Shown: positions 1 to 5,827 of the stretch, one piece after another
How the letters are laid out: every line of letters starts with the position of its first letter
Numbering within the stretch: position 1 is the stretch's first letter
DNA from: Solirubrobacterales bacterium
Lineage (GTDB): Bacteria > Actinomycetota > Thermoleophilia > Solirubrobacterales > Solirubrobacteraceae
Assembly: GCA_017354065.1 (NCBI GenBank)
Contig: JAFMRN010000038.1
Location: 4,797-12,399 of the forward strand
DNA length: 7,603 nt
Direction of reading: 5' to 3'
Notes under the pieces: generated by a model
Seen by the model: only the letters and a program-made list of their open reading frames with translations
The model's database searches: none
What the model was told of the DNA's origin: nothing
Made by a program: the position numbers and the translations under genes

Positions 1-507
1 AGCTACTTCAACGCGGGGCTGATCCTCGCAATCATGATCGTTCCGATCGTCTCCGCTATCGCCCGGGAGGTGATCTCGACCGTCCCCACCGAGCTGAAGG
101 AGGGGTCGCTGGCGCTCGGCGCCACGCGCTGGGAGATGCTCCGCCAGGCGGTCCTGCCCTACAGCCGCCCCGGCATCACCGGCGGGGCGATGCTCGGTCT
201 CGGTCGCGCGCTCGGTGAGACGATCGCGGTCACGATGGTGATCGGCACGCACAGCGACATCGGCCACCACCTGCTCAGTGTCGGCAACTCGCTGGCGGCC
301 GTGATCGCGAATGAGTGGCAGGAGGCGGTCACCGACCCGCCGCACAGCTCGGCCCTGTTCGCGGCCGGACTGATCCTGTTCGTGCTGACGCTGATCATCA
401 ACGTGCTGGCCCGGATCTACATCGCGCGTGGGACGGCGAAGCTGCGCGTTAAGCCAGAAGCGGCGGACGCTTCGGCCGGCGTCGCGGCAGCGGGGGCGGG
501 CGTATGA
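1..507 (+). CDS. pstC: Phosphate ABC transporter permease PstC (3' part only)
   Basis: This is the C-terminal 168 residues of one of the two membrane subunits of the high-affinity phosphate importer PstSCAB. The reading frame is open from the first base, so the gene begins outside the window; the ATG at 34 is internal. The fragment opens inside a membrane helix. It then shows the cytoplasmic EAA loop that contacts the ATPase (about residues 31-53, with LALGATRWEML and a following LP), then GLGRALGET, a strongly PstC-like stretch. The last membrane segment is at about 117-139, followed by an Ala-rich cytoplasmic tail. The stop overlaps the pstA start by 4 bp (ATGA), which suggests translational coupling. 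The assignment to PstC rather than PstA rests on gene order and on the following, clearly PstA-like gene. Any pho-type promoter of the operon would lie upstream, outside the window. Confidence 0.93.
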   Translation, partial: SYFNAGLILAIMIVPIVSAIAREVISTVPTELKEGSLALGATRWEMLRQAVLPYSRPGITGGAMLGLGRALGETIAVTMVIGTHSDIGHHLLSVGNSLAAVIANEWQEAVTDPPHSSALFAAGLILFVLTLIINVLARIYIARGTAKLRVKPEAADASAGVAAAGAGV

Positions 508-1400
508 GCGTCAACTCTCAGACGCTGCTGGCACCTGTCTCCTCACGACGGCGGCTGACCGACCGCGGGATGCGCGCGCTGCTGCTGGCACTCACGCTGG
601 TGGCGCTGGTCCCGCTGGTGCTGATCATCTACTACCTGCTGAAGGAGGGGCTGAAGTCCTTCAGCGGCTCGTTCTTCACCAGCGACCCGAACTTCTCGAC
701 TTCCTTCACCAACGGCTCCAGCTCCAACGGCGGCGGCATCGAGTCGGCGATCGTCGGCTCGATCGAGCTCGTTCTGATCGCGACGATCGTCTCCGTCCCA
801 CTCGGCCTTGGGGTGGCGCTGTACCTCAGCGAGTACGGCAAGCAGGGGCGCCTGGCCACGTGGATCCGCTATTTCCTCGACGTGATGACCGGCGTCCCGT
901 CTGTGGTCTTCGGCCTGTTCATCTACATCCTGTTGGTGTCGGGCAGTGGCGAGGCGCTGTGGAAGGCATCACTGGCGCTTGCGTTGTTGATGCTGCCGAT
1001 CGTGGCGCGTGCCGCAGAGGTCGTCCTGGACCTGGTGCCCGGGCACTTGCGGGAGGCAGCGCTGGCACTCGGTGCGCCGCGCTGGCGCGTGATCTCCAAA
1101 GTCGTGTTGCCGACGGCCATCCCCGGTCTGGTCACCGGCGTGCTGCTGGCGGTTGCCCGCGGGATCGGTGAGACCGCTCCCGTGCTGTTCGTCGCCGGCG
1201 GCGCCCTCGGCACGACGCTGAATCCGGGCGGCGAGACCAACGCCCTGCCGTTGATGATCTATAACGACATCTCCGGGCAGTACGCCGCATCACCGGGCGC
1301 CTCAGGACAGGGCTGGGGCGCCGCGCTGACGCTCGTTCTGCTGGTGCTGATCCTGAACCTGCTGGCACGACTGATTTCCCGGCGCAGTCGCCTGGCCTGA
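504..1400 (+). CDS. pstA: Phosphate ABC transporter permease PstA
   Basis: This 298-residue protein is the second membrane subunit of the phosphate importer and pairs with PstC to form the translocation path. A basic N-terminal cytoplasmic stretch (about 1-22) precedes TM1 (about 24-46). A Ser/Asn/Gly-rich external loop (52-78) follows, then the family motif GGIESAIVGS (77-86). Further hydrophobic segments lie near 85-108, 127-147, 155-172, 206-230 and 272-292. The EAA loop is at about 183-203 (REAALALGAPRW, then VVLP) and is followed by GIGETAP, typical of PstA. The length is normal for the family. The start ATG lies within the 4-bp overlap with the pstC stop and has only a G-rich, SD-like stretch before it, so coupling to pstC translation is likely. 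Confidence 0.95.
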   Translation: MSVNSQTLLAPVSSRRRLTDRGMRALLLALTLVALVPLVLIIYYLLKEGLKSFSGSFFTSDPNFSTSFTNGSSSNGGGIESAIVGSIELVLIATIVSVPLGLGVALYLSEYGKQGRLATWIRYFLDVMTGVPSVVFGLFIYILLVSGSGEALWKASLALALLMLPIVARAAEVVLDLVPGHLREAALALGAPRWRVISKVVLPTAIPGLVTGVLLAVARGIGETAPVLFVAGGALGTTLNPGGETNALPLMIYNDISGQYAASPGASGQGWGAALTLVLLVLILNLLARLISRRSRLA

Positions 1401-1413
1401 TCCTGTAACGATT

Positions 1414-1420
1414 GAGGAGG
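1414..1420 (+). promoter_or_regulatory. Strong ribosome-binding site of pstB
   Basis: GAGGAGG lies 5 nt before the pstB ATG. It is the best Shine-Dalgarno site in the window. It fixes the start at 1426, and so shows that the unusual N-terminal extension of PstB is translated. Most other starts here have weak or no such sites. Confidence 0.85.
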
Positions 1421-1425
1421 ACTGA

Positions 1426-2295
1426 ATGTCGACCGCAAACGGCACACCGGAGGAAGGCCCCGCCGGCGCTGGGACCCAGGCCCAGCCGCCCGAGCAGGCG
1501 CCGGCGCCTGCCAGCGCCCCCGGGCAGGTTGCCGCCAAGACCGGCCATGAGATCAGCGTCTCGGGTCTGAACGCCTACTACGGCAGCCAACACGCGGTCA
1601 AGGGCATCGACATCCACTTCCCGGCGAACGAGGTCACCGCGCTGATCGGCCCCTCGGGCTCGGGCAAGTCGACGGTGGTGCGTTGCATCAACCGCATGCA
1701 TGAGGAGATCCCCGGTGCCCGCGCAACCGGCTCGGTCACGCTGAACGATGTCGATCTGTACGGGCCGAGCGTCGACCTGACCTCCGTGCGCCGGCTGATC
1801 GGGATGGTCTTCCAGAAGCCGAACCCGTTCCCGACCATGTCGATCCGGGACAACGTCGCCGCCGGTCTGAAGCTGACCGGCACCAAGCCGAATGACATCA
1901 AGGAGCGCGTTGAGAAGTCGCTGCGCTCGGTCGGCCTCTGGGATGAGGTCAAGGACCGTCTCGGCTCTCCCGGGATCGGCCTGTCCGGCGGCCAGCAGCA
2001 GCGGCTCTGCATCGCGCGGGCCGTCGCTGTCGAGCCAGAGGTGATCCTGATGGACGAGCCCTGCTCGGCGCTCGACCCGGGTGCGACGCTGAAGGTGGAG
2101 GAGCTGGTGGACGAGCTCAAGTCGCGCTACACGATCGTGATCGTCACCCACAACATGCAACAGGCGGCGCGTGTCGCCAACTCCACCGTGTTCCTGATGG
2201 AGGGCGAGGTGATCGAGCACTCACCCACGAACGAGCTGTTCACCCGGCCCAAGGACGAACGCACCGAGCGTTACGTAACCGGAAAGTTCGGTTAG
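1426..2295 (+). CDS. pstB: Phosphate ABC transporter ATP-binding protein PstB
   Basis: This is the ATPase that powers phosphate import through PstC/PstA (289 residues, cytoplasmic, membrane-associated through the EAA loops). All ABC motifs are present in order: Walker A GPSGSGKS (75-82), the Q-loop at Q130 in FQKPNPFP (a PstB hallmark), the signature LSGGQQQR (186-193), Walker B VILMDEP (206-212), the D-loop SALD (214-217) and the H-loop His242. The C terminus RYVTGKFG matches the family ending. About 40 residues rich in Ala, Pro, Gly, Glu and Gln precede the ABC domain, which starts at about residue 43. This makes the protein longer than the usual roughly 250-260 residues. There is no later in-frame ATG before the domain, and the SD site supports this start. 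The extension is probably disordered and its role is unknown. Confidence 0.97.
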   Translation: MSTANGTPEEGPAGAGTQAQPPEQAPAPASAPGQVAAKTGHEISVSGLNAYYGSQHAVKGIDIHFPANEVTALIGPSGSGKSTVVRCINRMHEEIPGARATGSVTLNDVDLYGPSVDLTSVRRLIGMVFQKPNPFPTMSIRDNVAAGLKLTGTKPNDIKERVEKSLRSVGLWDEVKDRLGSPGIGLSGGQQQRLCIARAVAVEPEVILMDEPCSALDPGATLKVEELVDELKSRYTIVIVTHNMQQAARVANSTVFLMEGEVIEHSPTNELFTRPKDERTERYVTGKFG

Positions 2296-2320
2296 ACACT
2301 CAGGCTTCCGGGCCATTAGC

Positions 2321-3004
2321 ATGAGCGGGATCCGGCATCAATTTCATGAGGATCTCAAGCTCGCGGAGGAGCAGACGCTGGGTGGGTTGGACCTTGTCAT
2401 CTCACAGCTCGATCGTGCGCTTGAGGCCGTCAACTACCAGGACGTGGAGCTGGCCTCAATGGTGGTCGCTGACGATGACCGGGTTGACGGCCGCTATCTG
2501 GAAGTCCACCAGGGCCTGCTGAGCCTGATCGCGCGCCAGGCGCCGGTCGCCGGCGACCTGCGGCTCGTGGCCGCGCTGCTGCACGTGATCCGCTGTATCG
2601 AGCGGATGGGGGACCAGTGCGTGAACATGGCCAAGCTCGTGCCGCTGTCGGGCTTTGAGGCGCCGAAGGACAAGACGCTGCTGGACCTGATCGAACAGAT
2701 GGGCGTGGCCGTGCGCCAGCAGACGAGCTTCGCGCGGGAGGCGTTCGGGACCCGACACCTGGAGCTGGCCCGTGACCTGGCGCGCCGGGACGCCGAGGTG
2801 AATCAGCTCAACCGCCAGATCTTCAGCCGCGCCGTGGAGATCGGGGATGAGCCCGAGCGGCGTGAGTGGGCGATGTTCATGACCCTGGTGGGCCGCTGCC
2901 TAGAACGGATCGGCGACAACAGCGTTGACGTGGCTGAGCAGACCGTGTTTGTCGTCACCGGCCTGTTCAGCGAGTTCGCCGATCAGTACAAGCCCGAGGG
3001 CTAG
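2321..3004 (+). CDS. phoU: Phosphate signalling regulator PhoU
   Basis: PhoU proteins are cytoplasmic helical-bundle proteins that connect the Pst transporter to the phosphate two-component system and restrain uptake when phosphate is plentiful. This 227-residue copy shows the two tandem PhoU repeats, each with a metal-binding E-R-x-G-D motif: ERMGDQCVNMAK (94-105) and ERIGDNSVDVAEQ (195-207). The N terminus (RHQFHEDLK) matches the family start, supporting ATG 2321 although there is no good Shine-Dalgarno site before it. The length is close to the usual 220-240 residues. It is the last gene of the pst operon, 25 bp after pstB. No phoP/phoR-like kinase or regulator follows it here. Confidence 0.95.
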   Translation: MSGIRHQFHEDLKLAEEQTLGGLDLVISQLDRALEAVNYQDVELASMVVADDDRVDGRYLEVHQGLLSLIARQAPVAGDLRLVAALLHVIRCIERMGDQCVNMAKLVPLSGFEAPKDKTLLDLIEQMGVAVRQQTSFAREAFGTRHLELARDLARRDAEVNQLNRQIFSRAVEIGDEPERREWAMFMTLVGRCLERIGDNSVDVAEQTVFVVTGLFSEFADQYKPEG

Positions 3005-3030
3005 AACCTCCGACCGCCAGCGCCCAAATG

Positions 3031-3417
3031 TCAGGCGATCTCGCTGAGTGCGACGGCGAGCCAGCGCCACGCGGCGCGCTTTGAGACCGAACGCTCGTCT
3101 TTGTGTCCGTTGTGGCGGCTGATCTGGCGGCAGGCGAACTCAAGGCCCTCCATCGCGCCGGTGGCGGGCCCACACCACGCCTCAGTGGCCCTGACGGCCT
3201 CAGCGCGCATCCCGCTCGGGTCGGTCGCCTCGGCCTCAGAGCGGAGGCCAGTGAGCTGCATCGCGAACACCGAAATGACCTTTTCCTTGGCTGCGCTGGT
3301 CGTCTCTCCCGCCGCGGCATCCGTCTTCGGCTTGGCTAGTAGGTGGGGTCCACCTTGACGACCCTGCCGCGGCTCTGCCGCGCCGTGGCGCGCGTGAGCT
3401 CCCGTGGCAAAACTCAT
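3031..3417 (-). CDS. Hypothetical protein, 128 residues, unrecognised
   Basis: I do not recognise this protein. No membrane segment, signal peptide or known motif is visible. The first 30-40 residues are polar and low in complexity. The rest (about 43-128) looks helical and globular, with an Ala/Glu-rich middle, two Cys (82 and 96) and a Trp/Arg-rich end (AAWRWLAVALSEIA). Three things support a real gene: third codon positions are strongly G/C from about codon 35 on, a GGGAG site lies 7 nt before the ATG, and no better ORF covers the segment. It is convergent with phoU, 26 bp from that stop, with no evident hairpin between. The N-terminal part is less GC-rich at third positions, so an internal start (Met53, for example) cannot be excluded. 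It may be a lineage-specific gene. Confidence 0.55.
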   Translation of the reverse strand: MSFATGAHARHGAAEPRQGRQGGPHLLAKPKTDAAAGETTSAAKEKVISVFAMQLTGLRSEAEATDPSGMRAEAVRATEAWCGPATGAMEGLEFACRQISRHNGHKDERSVSKRAAWRWLAVALSEIA

Positions 3418-3424
3418 ATCGATT

Positions 3425-3430
3425 CTCCCG
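3425..3430 (-). promoter_or_regulatory. Ribosome-binding site of the hypothetical gene
   Basis: On the minus strand CGGGAG lies 7 nt before the ATG at 3417. It is one of the few clear Shine-Dalgarno-like sites in the window and is the main support for this start. Confidence 0.5.
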
Positions 3431-3532
3431 ACTTCATGCTGGGTTTCACAAAAAACACATTTGACCGCGAGCGCATCCCTACCTCGCGGCCGTATTGTTG
3501 TCTGGCAAGCATAATGGATCAGTAGCCCGCCC

Positions 3533-3562
3533 TTTGTCCAGTCGACTTCTCAACTTTTGTCC
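3533..3562. repeat. Direct repeat TTTGTCC, 23-bp period
   Basis: TTTGTCC occurs at 3533-3539 and again at 3556-3562, in the same orientation and 23 bp apart, about two helical turns. It lies in the AT-richer part of the divergent intergenic region. A regulator-binding role is only a guess; seven-base repeats can arise by chance. Confidence 0.3.
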
Positions 3563-3670
3563 GGGCGCCAACATCTGCGGCTGTCCTGCGGTAACGTGCG
3601 ACGCGTCCGGGAGTCAGGTCCCAACTGGCGCATAGACTTCCTGGCCGTCCACGAAGTTCAAGGGCGAGGC

Positions 3671-3683
3671 CCGCAAATTGCGG
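3671..3683. repeat. Perfect 13-bp dyad CCGCAAATTGCGG
   Basis: Six-base arms CCGCAA/TTGCGG flank a central A. The dyad lies about 90 bp before the TIM-barrel start and about 33 bp upstream of the promoter-like TTCACA. Its size and A/T core resemble a dimeric repressor's operator, but no cognate regulator is visible in the window. Confidence 0.35.
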
Positions 3684-3689
3684 CAAGTT

Positions 3690-3706
3690 CCCCCGCCATC
3701 CGGGGG
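3690..3706. repeat. Short GC hairpin upstream of the TIM-barrel gene
   Basis: CCCCCG and CGGGGG pair around a 5-nt loop (CCATC). There is no T-run after it, and it precedes the predicted promoter, so it is unlikely to be a terminator for a gene in this window. It could block read-through, or be part of a regulatory site with the 13-bp dyad just before it. Confidence 0.3.
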
Positions 3707-3716
3707 CTCGGACCCA

Positions 3717-3753
3717 CGAGGTTCACATCGGCGCGCAGGATCGCTCCTAAGTT
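3717..3753 (+). promoter_or_regulatory. Promoter-like region of the TIM-barrel gene
   Basis: CGAGGTTCACA (3717-3727) contains TTCACA, five of six matches to the TTGACA -35 element. TAAGTT (3748-3753) fits the TANNNT -10 pattern and ends 10 nt before the ATG at 3764. The 20-bp spacer is longer than the usual 17, so an activator or a different reading is possible. The same 11-mer occurs at nearly the same distance from the channel start. No Shine-Dalgarno site precedes the ATG, so a leaderless or near-leaderless message is likely. Confidence 0.35.
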
Positions 3754-3763
3754 GATCCCCGTC

Positions 3764-4660
3764 ATGAGCGCCGACCGGCTCCCCGAGTTCCCCGCGGTGG
3801 CCGGTGATCTGCGCCTCGGGATAGATCAGCCCTCCGGCAGCTGGCCCACGGCGCCGCGGCTGAAGTCCTATGAGGCAGCGGGCTTCGCCTACGTACAGGT
3901 GCGGATGCCGCCGCGGATCGTGCTCGAGGATCCGGCGATGCTGGCCACCCATGCCGTCGCGCTGCGCCGAGTCTTGGAGCTGACCGGCATGCGTCTGGTG
4001 CTCCACGCACCCGGCGACCTGATGGCGGGCGCCCGCGCCGCCGACGCGACGCTACGCGGCGCGCTGGATTACGCCGCGATGGCCAGGGCGGAGCTGATCG
4101 TCTATCACGGCCGCCGTGTGCCGCCCGGTGCCAGCGGCGCCACCACACGGCTGGCGGCCGAGACACGCTCGCTGCGGCGGTTGCTGAAACGCGCGGCGGC
4201 CGCTGGCGTGCGGATCGCGATTGAGAACCTCGCGCCGCTGTATCCCGGCATGGACCTGGTCTCACACGACCCCCTGGCCGTCTACCGGCTGGTGCAGGAG
4301 CTCGACAGCCCGTTCGCGGGGATGTGCCTCGACATCGGCCATGCGAACGTCGTGGCCGGGCTGCGCGGCCTGGACGTGGTGGAGCTGATCGCGCCCGTGC
4401 TGGACCGCGTCTGCCTGTTCCACCTGCATGACAACTTCGGGGCCAGCACGGAGCGTTCCGGCTCGCTTGAACCGCTGCGTCTGGACCTGCACCTTGCGCC
4501 CGGGGCGGGGAATGTGCCCTGGCGGCGGCTCGCACCGCTGCTGGCGGCACATGGCGCGCCGCTCCAGCTGGAGGTTCGCGCGCCCTCCCGTCCCGAGCCC
4601 GGCACGCTCGCCGTGATGTTGCGCGAGCTGCTGGGACGCGGGATCCTGGCCGGCGCTTAG
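3764..4660 (+). CDS. Xylose-isomerase-like TIM-barrel protein (sugar phosphate isomerase/AP endonuclease 2 family)
   Basis: This 298-residue cytoplasmic protein belongs to the metal-dependent TIM-barrel superfamily that contains sugar isomerases/epimerases and endonuclease IV. Candidate metal ligands appear in the order seen in endonuclease IV: His81 (LVLHAPGD), His115 (VYHGRR), Glu154 (IAIENLAP), Asp190 and His193 (CLDIGHANV), His220 (FHLHDN, with His222-Asp223), Asp241 and His243 (DLHLAPGAGNVPW), and Glu270 (LEVR). The LHDN and DxHxxPGxGxxxW patterns are also common in sugar isomerases, so substrate class cannot be read from the ligands alone. I favour a sugar-phosphate isomerase/epimerase-type enzyme. 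ATG 3764 is chosen because family-like sequence begins soon after it (DLRLGID); the upstream in-frame stretch looks non-coding. It stands alone, convergent with the channel gene. Confidence 0.8.
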   Translation: MSADRLPEFPAVAGDLRLGIDQPSGSWPTAPRLKSYEAAGFAYVQVRMPPRIVLEDPAMLATHAVALRRVLELTGMRLVLHAPGDLMAGARAADATLRGALDYAAMARAELIVYHGRRVPPGASGATTRLAAETRSLRRLLKRAAAAGVRIAIENLAPLYPGMDLVSHDPLAVYRLVQELDSPFAGMCLDIGHANVVAGLRGLDVVELIAPVLDRVCLFHLHDNFGASTERSGSLEPLRLDLHLAPGAGNVPWRRLAPLLAAHGAPLQLEVRAPSRPEPGTLAVMLRELLGRGILAGA

Positions 4661-4680
4661 CTTGCGCGTACCCCGATTCC

Positions 4681-4795
4681 CCCGGGAACTTCCCAAGGGT
4701 GCGCGGATCTGAAGGGGGTTGCGCGGTTACCGTTGCTCAGCCGGGGTAGCGGCGCAACCCCCGCCACGCGCGGCGGGGGTTGGGAAGTTCCAGGG
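4681..4795. repeat. Nested inverted repeats between convergent genes
   Basis: The 144-bp spacer 4661-4804 holds no gene but is highly structured. The outer arms are 4681-4696 and 4780-4795, with 12 perfect pairs (GGAACTTCCCAA with TTGGGAAGTTCC), one mismatch, then CCC/GGG. The inner arms are 4714-4724 and 4752-4762 (GGGGGTTGCGC with GCGCAACCCCC, 11 perfect pairs). The right inner arm also belongs to the tight hairpin at 4755-4782, so the inner stem and that hairpin cannot form together. The outer stem clashes with the hairpin at only three bases. Because the repeats are inverted, both strands can fold this way. Confidence 0.7.
4755..4782. terminator. Bidirectional hairpin terminator candidate
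   Basis: CAACCCCCGCC (4755-4765) and GGCGGGGGTTG (4772-4782) make an 11-bp perfect stem with a 6-nt loop, very GC-rich. It lies 94 bp after the TIM-barrel stop and 22 bp after the channel stop on the other strand, where a shared terminator for convergent genes is expected. Neither strand has a U-tract after the stem, so it would be a non-canonical (U-less) intrinsic terminator or an RNA-end-protecting hairpin. Confidence 0.55.
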
Positions 4796-4804
4796 CTCGG
4801 ACCT

Positions 4805-5773
4805 CTAAGCCGCGGCCGTCGGCTCCAGCACGATCAGCGTGTCGCCGCTGGCGAGCGTCGGGTCGTCGCTCAGGCCGAGGTCGACGTCTTCACCACGCGC
4901 CACGCCAAGCACGAGCTTGCCCCGATGCTCGGCCCGGATCGCTGACAGTGGCTTGGCGACCAGCCCGTCGGCCACCGGCGTCTGGACCAGCCGGTAGTTG
5001 TCGGTGTCGACCAGCTGGAGCAGCAGCCCGCCGGCGTGTGGCGTCTCGAGGCTCTTGGCCAGCGTGTGCCCGACCAGCTCGTCGGCGGACAGCGTGTGAT
5101 CGATGCCCAGCTCCTTCAGGGCGCGCGCCACGCGCGGGGACTGGGTCAGTGCGTAGGTGTCCATCGGGTGCTTGGCCGAGGCGATCGCGACCGCGATCAC
5201 CAGCGTGTCGGAATCGTCCTCACAGGCGATCAGGACCCGGTTCGCGCGGGCCAGGTCGGTGTGTTTGATGACCGCTTCGTCGGTCGGGTCGCCGGCGATG
5301 AAATGGACGGCCTCGGTCAGGCCGGCGGGCCGCTCGCCGGCGACCAGCACGACGGGTTCGCCGCTGCGGACCAGCTCGTCTATCACCCTGGGGACCACCG
5401 GGTGCGTGCCATAAACGGCCGTGTAGGCATCGTTCGGTGGGTTGGAATCCATGCCGAGCAACCTCCGGGTGTTGTTGATGATCGTCGAGCCGGTCCAGAT
5501 GGCGAACACGGCCGCGACTGAGGGGATCGTGGTCAGCATCACCACGTTGGCGACGATCCGGCCGACCGCAGTCTTCGGCGTGACGTCTCCGTAGCCGACG
5601 GTCGTGGCGGTCGTGAACACCCAGTAGACCGAGGAGCCAAAGTCCTGGTGCTCGCTCAGCGAGAACGCCGTAGCGCCGGCCACGAGGATGAACGCGACGA
5701 AGATCAGAAGCGTGATCGCCTTGCGCTTGTTCACGAACTCGAACACGCGTGCGACCTGCAGAAACGCCGGCAT
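4805..5773 (-). CDS. Two-TM potassium channel with cytoplasmic RCK (TrkA-N/TrkA-C) domains
   Basis: This 322-residue membrane protein is predicted to be a tetrameric K+ channel of the MthK/Kch-like type. TM1 is at about 19-38, followed by a pore helix and the selectivity filter TTATTVGYGD (54-63), with TVGYGD being the K+ signature. TM2 is at about 71-99. The RCK region follows: a TrkA-N-like domain (about 117-230, with FIAGDPTDEAVIKHTDLARANRVLIAC) and a TrkA-C-like domain (about 255-320, ending SGDTLIVLE). The Gly-rich nucleotide-binding loop (usually GxGxxG) reads VYGTHPVV (120-127), so binding of NAD(H) or another nucleotide may be lost or altered. Length and domain order are normal. It is divergent from csrA and convergent with the TIM-barrel gene. 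ATG 5773 has no clear SD site. Confidence 0.92.
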   Translation of the reverse strand: MPAFLQVARVFEFVNKRKAITLLIFVAFILVAGATAFSLSEHQDFGSSVYWVFTTATTVGYGDVTPKTAVGRIVANVVMLTTIPSVAAVFAIWTGSTIINNTRRLLGMDSNPPNDAYTAVYGTHPVVPRVIDELVRSGEPVVLVAGERPAGLTEAVHFIAGDPTDEAVIKHTDLARANRVLIACEDDSDTLVIAVAIASAKHPMDTYALTQSPRVARALKELGIDHTLSADELVGHTLAKSLETPHAGGLLLQLVDTDNYRLVQTPVADGLVAKPLSAIRAEHRGKLVLGVARGEDVDLGLSDDPTLASGDTLIVLEPTAAA

Positions 5774-5782
5774 CGTCGGCGC

Positions 5783-5818
5783 ATGCTAGATAAAGGCCGA
5801 GCCCACTTGTGAACCTCG
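5783..5818 (-). promoter_or_regulatory. Promoter-like region of the K+ channel gene
   Basis: On the minus strand CGAGGTTCACA (5818-5808) is followed 19 bp later by TAGCAT (5788-5783, fitting TANNNT), which ends 9 nt before the ATG at 5773. TATCTA at a 15-bp spacing is an alternative -10. The 11-mer is identical to the one before the TIM-barrel gene and lies at a similar distance from the start (34 against 36 nt). The absence of an SD site fits a leaderless or very short leader. Confidence 0.35.
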
Positions 5819-5827
5819 CGTGGCCGT

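Larger units (their letters stand above)
3418..3763. other. Divergent intergenic region, 346 bp, with small repeats
   Basis: This stretch separates the minus-strand hypothetical gene from the plus-strand TIM-barrel gene. The part at about 3410-3560 is noticeably richer in A/T than its surroundings (for example the A-run at 3450-3455), as expected for a promoter region. An open frame continues upstream of the TIM-barrel ATG back to a TTG at 3557, but its residues look unlike the family, so I treat it as non-coding. The region contains a TTTGTCC direct repeat, a 13-bp dyad, a short GC hairpin and a promoter-like site, each listed separately. No RNA gene was recognised. Confidence 0.6.

Noticed and set aside
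1132..2220. 362-codon open frame on the minus strand across pstA/pstB
   Set aside because: It is antisense to two well-supported genes. Its composition (Arg, His, Leu and Asp rich) is typical of shadow frames in high-GC DNA.
3510..3515. CATAAT as a plus-strand -10 element
   Set aside because: No -35 element lies at a workable distance, and no plus-strand gene starts shortly after it.
3717..3753. A complete PhoP (Pho) box before the TIM-barrel gene
   Set aside because: Only one GTTCACA unit is present. The next 11-bp unit does not match, so a full tandem Pho box cannot be claimed.
3557..3763. TTG-initiated upstream extension of the TIM-barrel gene (69 more residues)
   Set aside because: The extra residues do not resemble the family N terminus, the stretch contains dyads and promoter-like boxes, and ATG 3764 is followed at once by family-like sequence.
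3762..4550. 262-codon Arg/Pro/Ala-rich frame on the minus strand
   Set aside because: It is antisense to the TIM-barrel gene, whose metal-ligand motifs are unmistakable. The composition is that of a GC-rich shadow frame.
5036..5521. Plus-strand frames over the K+ channel gene
   Set aside because: They are antisense to the TVGYGD channel and its RCK domains and show no domain of their own.
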